This document shows positions 4,484-5,702 of a stretch of DNA of 5,702 nt, piece by piece (position 1 is the first letter of the stretch; each line of letters begins with the position of its first letter). The notes beneath the pieces were generated by a model, which was given only the letters and a program-made list of their open reading frames with translations, ran no database searches and was not told where the DNA came from. The stretch is from positions 1 through 5,702 of the forward strand of contig DAOVZP010000129.1 in NCBI GenBank assembly GCA_030635045.1. The letters are read 5' to 3'. The translations under genes were made by a program, and so were the position numbers. This DNA comes from Bacteroidota bacterium. Lineage in GTDB: Bacteria > Bacteroidota > Bacteroidia > Bacteroidales > B18-G4.

Positions 4484-5702
4484 TTAGTTAAGAATTATTT
4501 TCCCACTTGTTATAAATAAGCCTGATATACTTTGCATAGAATAGAAGTAAACTCCTCCTGGAATAGAACCCCGGTTAAATTTATTTGTCCCGGGGTGCAG
4601 GTTTTCCATTCTTTTTACCTCTTTGCCGGTGATATCATAAAAGACCAGGCTCATATTTTCATTTGAGGAATTGATCTCGATCGTGGCGCTTTCACCGACC
4701 GGATTCGGGTATATCCTGACGAATACCTCTGAAGCGGCATTCCTTTCTTCCAAACCTACCGGGATTCCAGGTTGATAAGTAGCTTTACGCAGTATTTTAG
4801 GCTCCGGATCGATCTCAATCATCGCAACAGTTTCCTGCACGGGAACAGTAAACACCTGGTAAATTTCATCATTCCATACATTTATTACGGTATCACCTCC
4901 ACCTTCGTATAGCAATTTAACCTCCACCGGCATCTTGAACAATGGCCGTCTCCCCTGTTGTTCCTGTACCTGCCAGATCAGGAAGGCAAGGCTGTCATCA
5001 TGATTTTCGAAATTGAAATAATACTCCGGGTAGTAGGCGTCATATATCCATTGCTCGAAGAAGTAATCCAGGTCTTCTCCCGACACATCTTCACACACTT
5101 GCTGAAAATCTTCGGTAGTCGCCTGGGCATACATGAAATCAGTATCCGTCGAGTAATTATAAATACAATCCCAGAATATGCTATCACCCAGCACCCCCCG
5201 AAGCATATGCAATACATAAGCCCCTTTCCTGTAAATAATACTCTGGAATACGTTGAAAGTATCGCTGGCATTTTGCAGATACAATGTTCCTCCATTCCAA
5301 TACTCATTACCACTCATATTATCCAGATACGCTTCATAACCATATACCTCCTCATCATAAACAGCTTCAGAATAAGTTGCAAAGCCTTCATTCAGCCAGG
5401 CATGGTGCCAGTTTTTACAGGTGATCATATCTCCAAACCACATATGGCCCAGCTCGTGTACTGAAACACTGAACCATGAAGGCAACATGTTATTGGTGAT
5501 GGTGTTGGTCTGGTTTTCGATGGCACCATAAAAACCAAGCTGTGTCATACCGTATTTCTCTGCTGAAAAAGGGTATTCCCCGAATTTTTCAGAAAAGATA
5601 TCCAGAGCAAGCGGCATATCTTCGACTCCTGCTTGTGAACCAACCAGATCCTGCTGGAAGACATAATAATCGAGCGGGTAATCTTCTCCATATATGCCGG
5701 CA
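4484..5702 (-). CDS. M1 family zinc aminopeptidase with T9SS sorting domain (partial, 5' end missing)
   Basis: The C-terminal 405 residues of a secreted gluzincin. The frame stays open to the right edge (upstream residues include YPLDYYVFQQDLVGSQAGVED), so the Met at 5615-5617 is internal and the true start lies beyond the window. Numbering from the visible end, the substrate-binding GxMEN motif appears as GAIEN (59-63). The zinc site is HELGH (82-86) plus Glu105 in WLNEGFA, with the standard 18-residue spacing. Tyr157 in IYRKGA matches the transition-state tyrosine. A short beta domain (about 235-310) leads to a T9SS type A sorting domain at about 327-405, starting VRIYPNPVGE and containing FYDITGKEV and PGGVYFYSM. 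The enzyme would remove N-terminal residues from peptides outside the cell after export by Sec and then T9SS. It converges on the GxxExxY gene. Catalytic residues look intact, so it is probably active. Confidence 0.93.
   Translation of the reverse strand, partial: AGIYGEDYPLDYYVFQQDLVGSQAGVEDMPLALDIFSEKFGEYPFSAEKYGMTQLGFYGAIENQTNTITNNMLPSWFSVSVHELGHMWFGDMITCKNWHHAWLNEGFATYSEAVYDEEVYGYEAYLDNMSGNEYWNGGTLYLQNASDTFNVFQSIIYRKGAYVLHMLRGVLGDSIFWDCIYNYSTDTDFMYAQATTEDFQQVCEDVSGEDLDYFFEQWIYDAYYPEYYFNFENHDDSLAFLIWQVQEQQGRRPLFKMPVEVKLLYEGGGDTVINVWNDEIYQVFTVPVQETVAMIEIDPEPKILRKATYQPGIPVGLEERNAASEVFVRIYPNPVGESATIEINSSNENMSLVFYDITGKEVKRMENLHPGTNKFNRGSIPGGVYFYSMQSISGLFITSGKIILN

Noticed and set aside
4978..5313. 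111-codon minus-strand open frame in another frame of the aminopeptidase gene
   Set aside because: It overlaps the conserved M1 region in a different frame and has no family resemblance.
4958..5464. 168-codon plus-strand open frame
   Set aside because: It lies wholly antisense to the M1 aminopeptidase, whose catalytic motifs fix the real frame. The translation has no recognisable domain and is a shadow.

Overview
The window looks like a chromosomal segment of a Bacteroidota (Bacteroidetes) genome, probably an environmental or gut member. Four things point there: a C-terminal type IX secretion (T9SS) sorting domain on a secreted aminopeptidase, a PorV-like outer-membrane barrel, a Bacteroidota-type outer-membrane protein with an N-terminal helix-hairpin-helix (HHH) region, and start codons preceded by A-rich rather than Shine-Dalgarno sequence. 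A TAnnTTTG promoter element also fits.

Layout. Positions 1-275 hold no convincing gene, only short open frames and a weak hairpin. A DUF2461-family gene (276-932) is on the minus strand. A 50-bp divergent promoter region separates it from a two-gene plus-strand operon: a PorV-like barrel (983-1804) and, overlapping it by ATGA, a 706-residue HHH plus beta-barrel protein (1801-3921). Next is a small AT-rich cassette: a GxxExxY-family PD-(D/E)XK nuclease-like gene (3989-4387) bracketed by 35-bp imperfect inverted repeats built of CCAAG units (3938-3972 and 4393-4427). A third, decayed repeat copy follows at 4447-4478. A minus-strand M1 metallopeptidase with a T9SS type A sorting domain (4484-5702) runs off the right edge, so its N-terminal part is missing.

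How it fits together. The two operon proteins are both predicted to be exported and to sit in the outer membrane, and their overlap suggests coupled production. The aminopeptidase is a T9SS cargo protein that would be carried across the outer membrane and anchored or released. The DUF2461 gene has no evident functional link. The GxxExxY cassette differs from its neighbours in base composition and sits between two convergent genes, which is where an inserted element does least harm.

The most interesting features are the repeat-bracketed GxxExxY cassette and the DNA-binding-type HHH region joined to an outer-membrane barrel. No complete new defence or metabolic system is visible.
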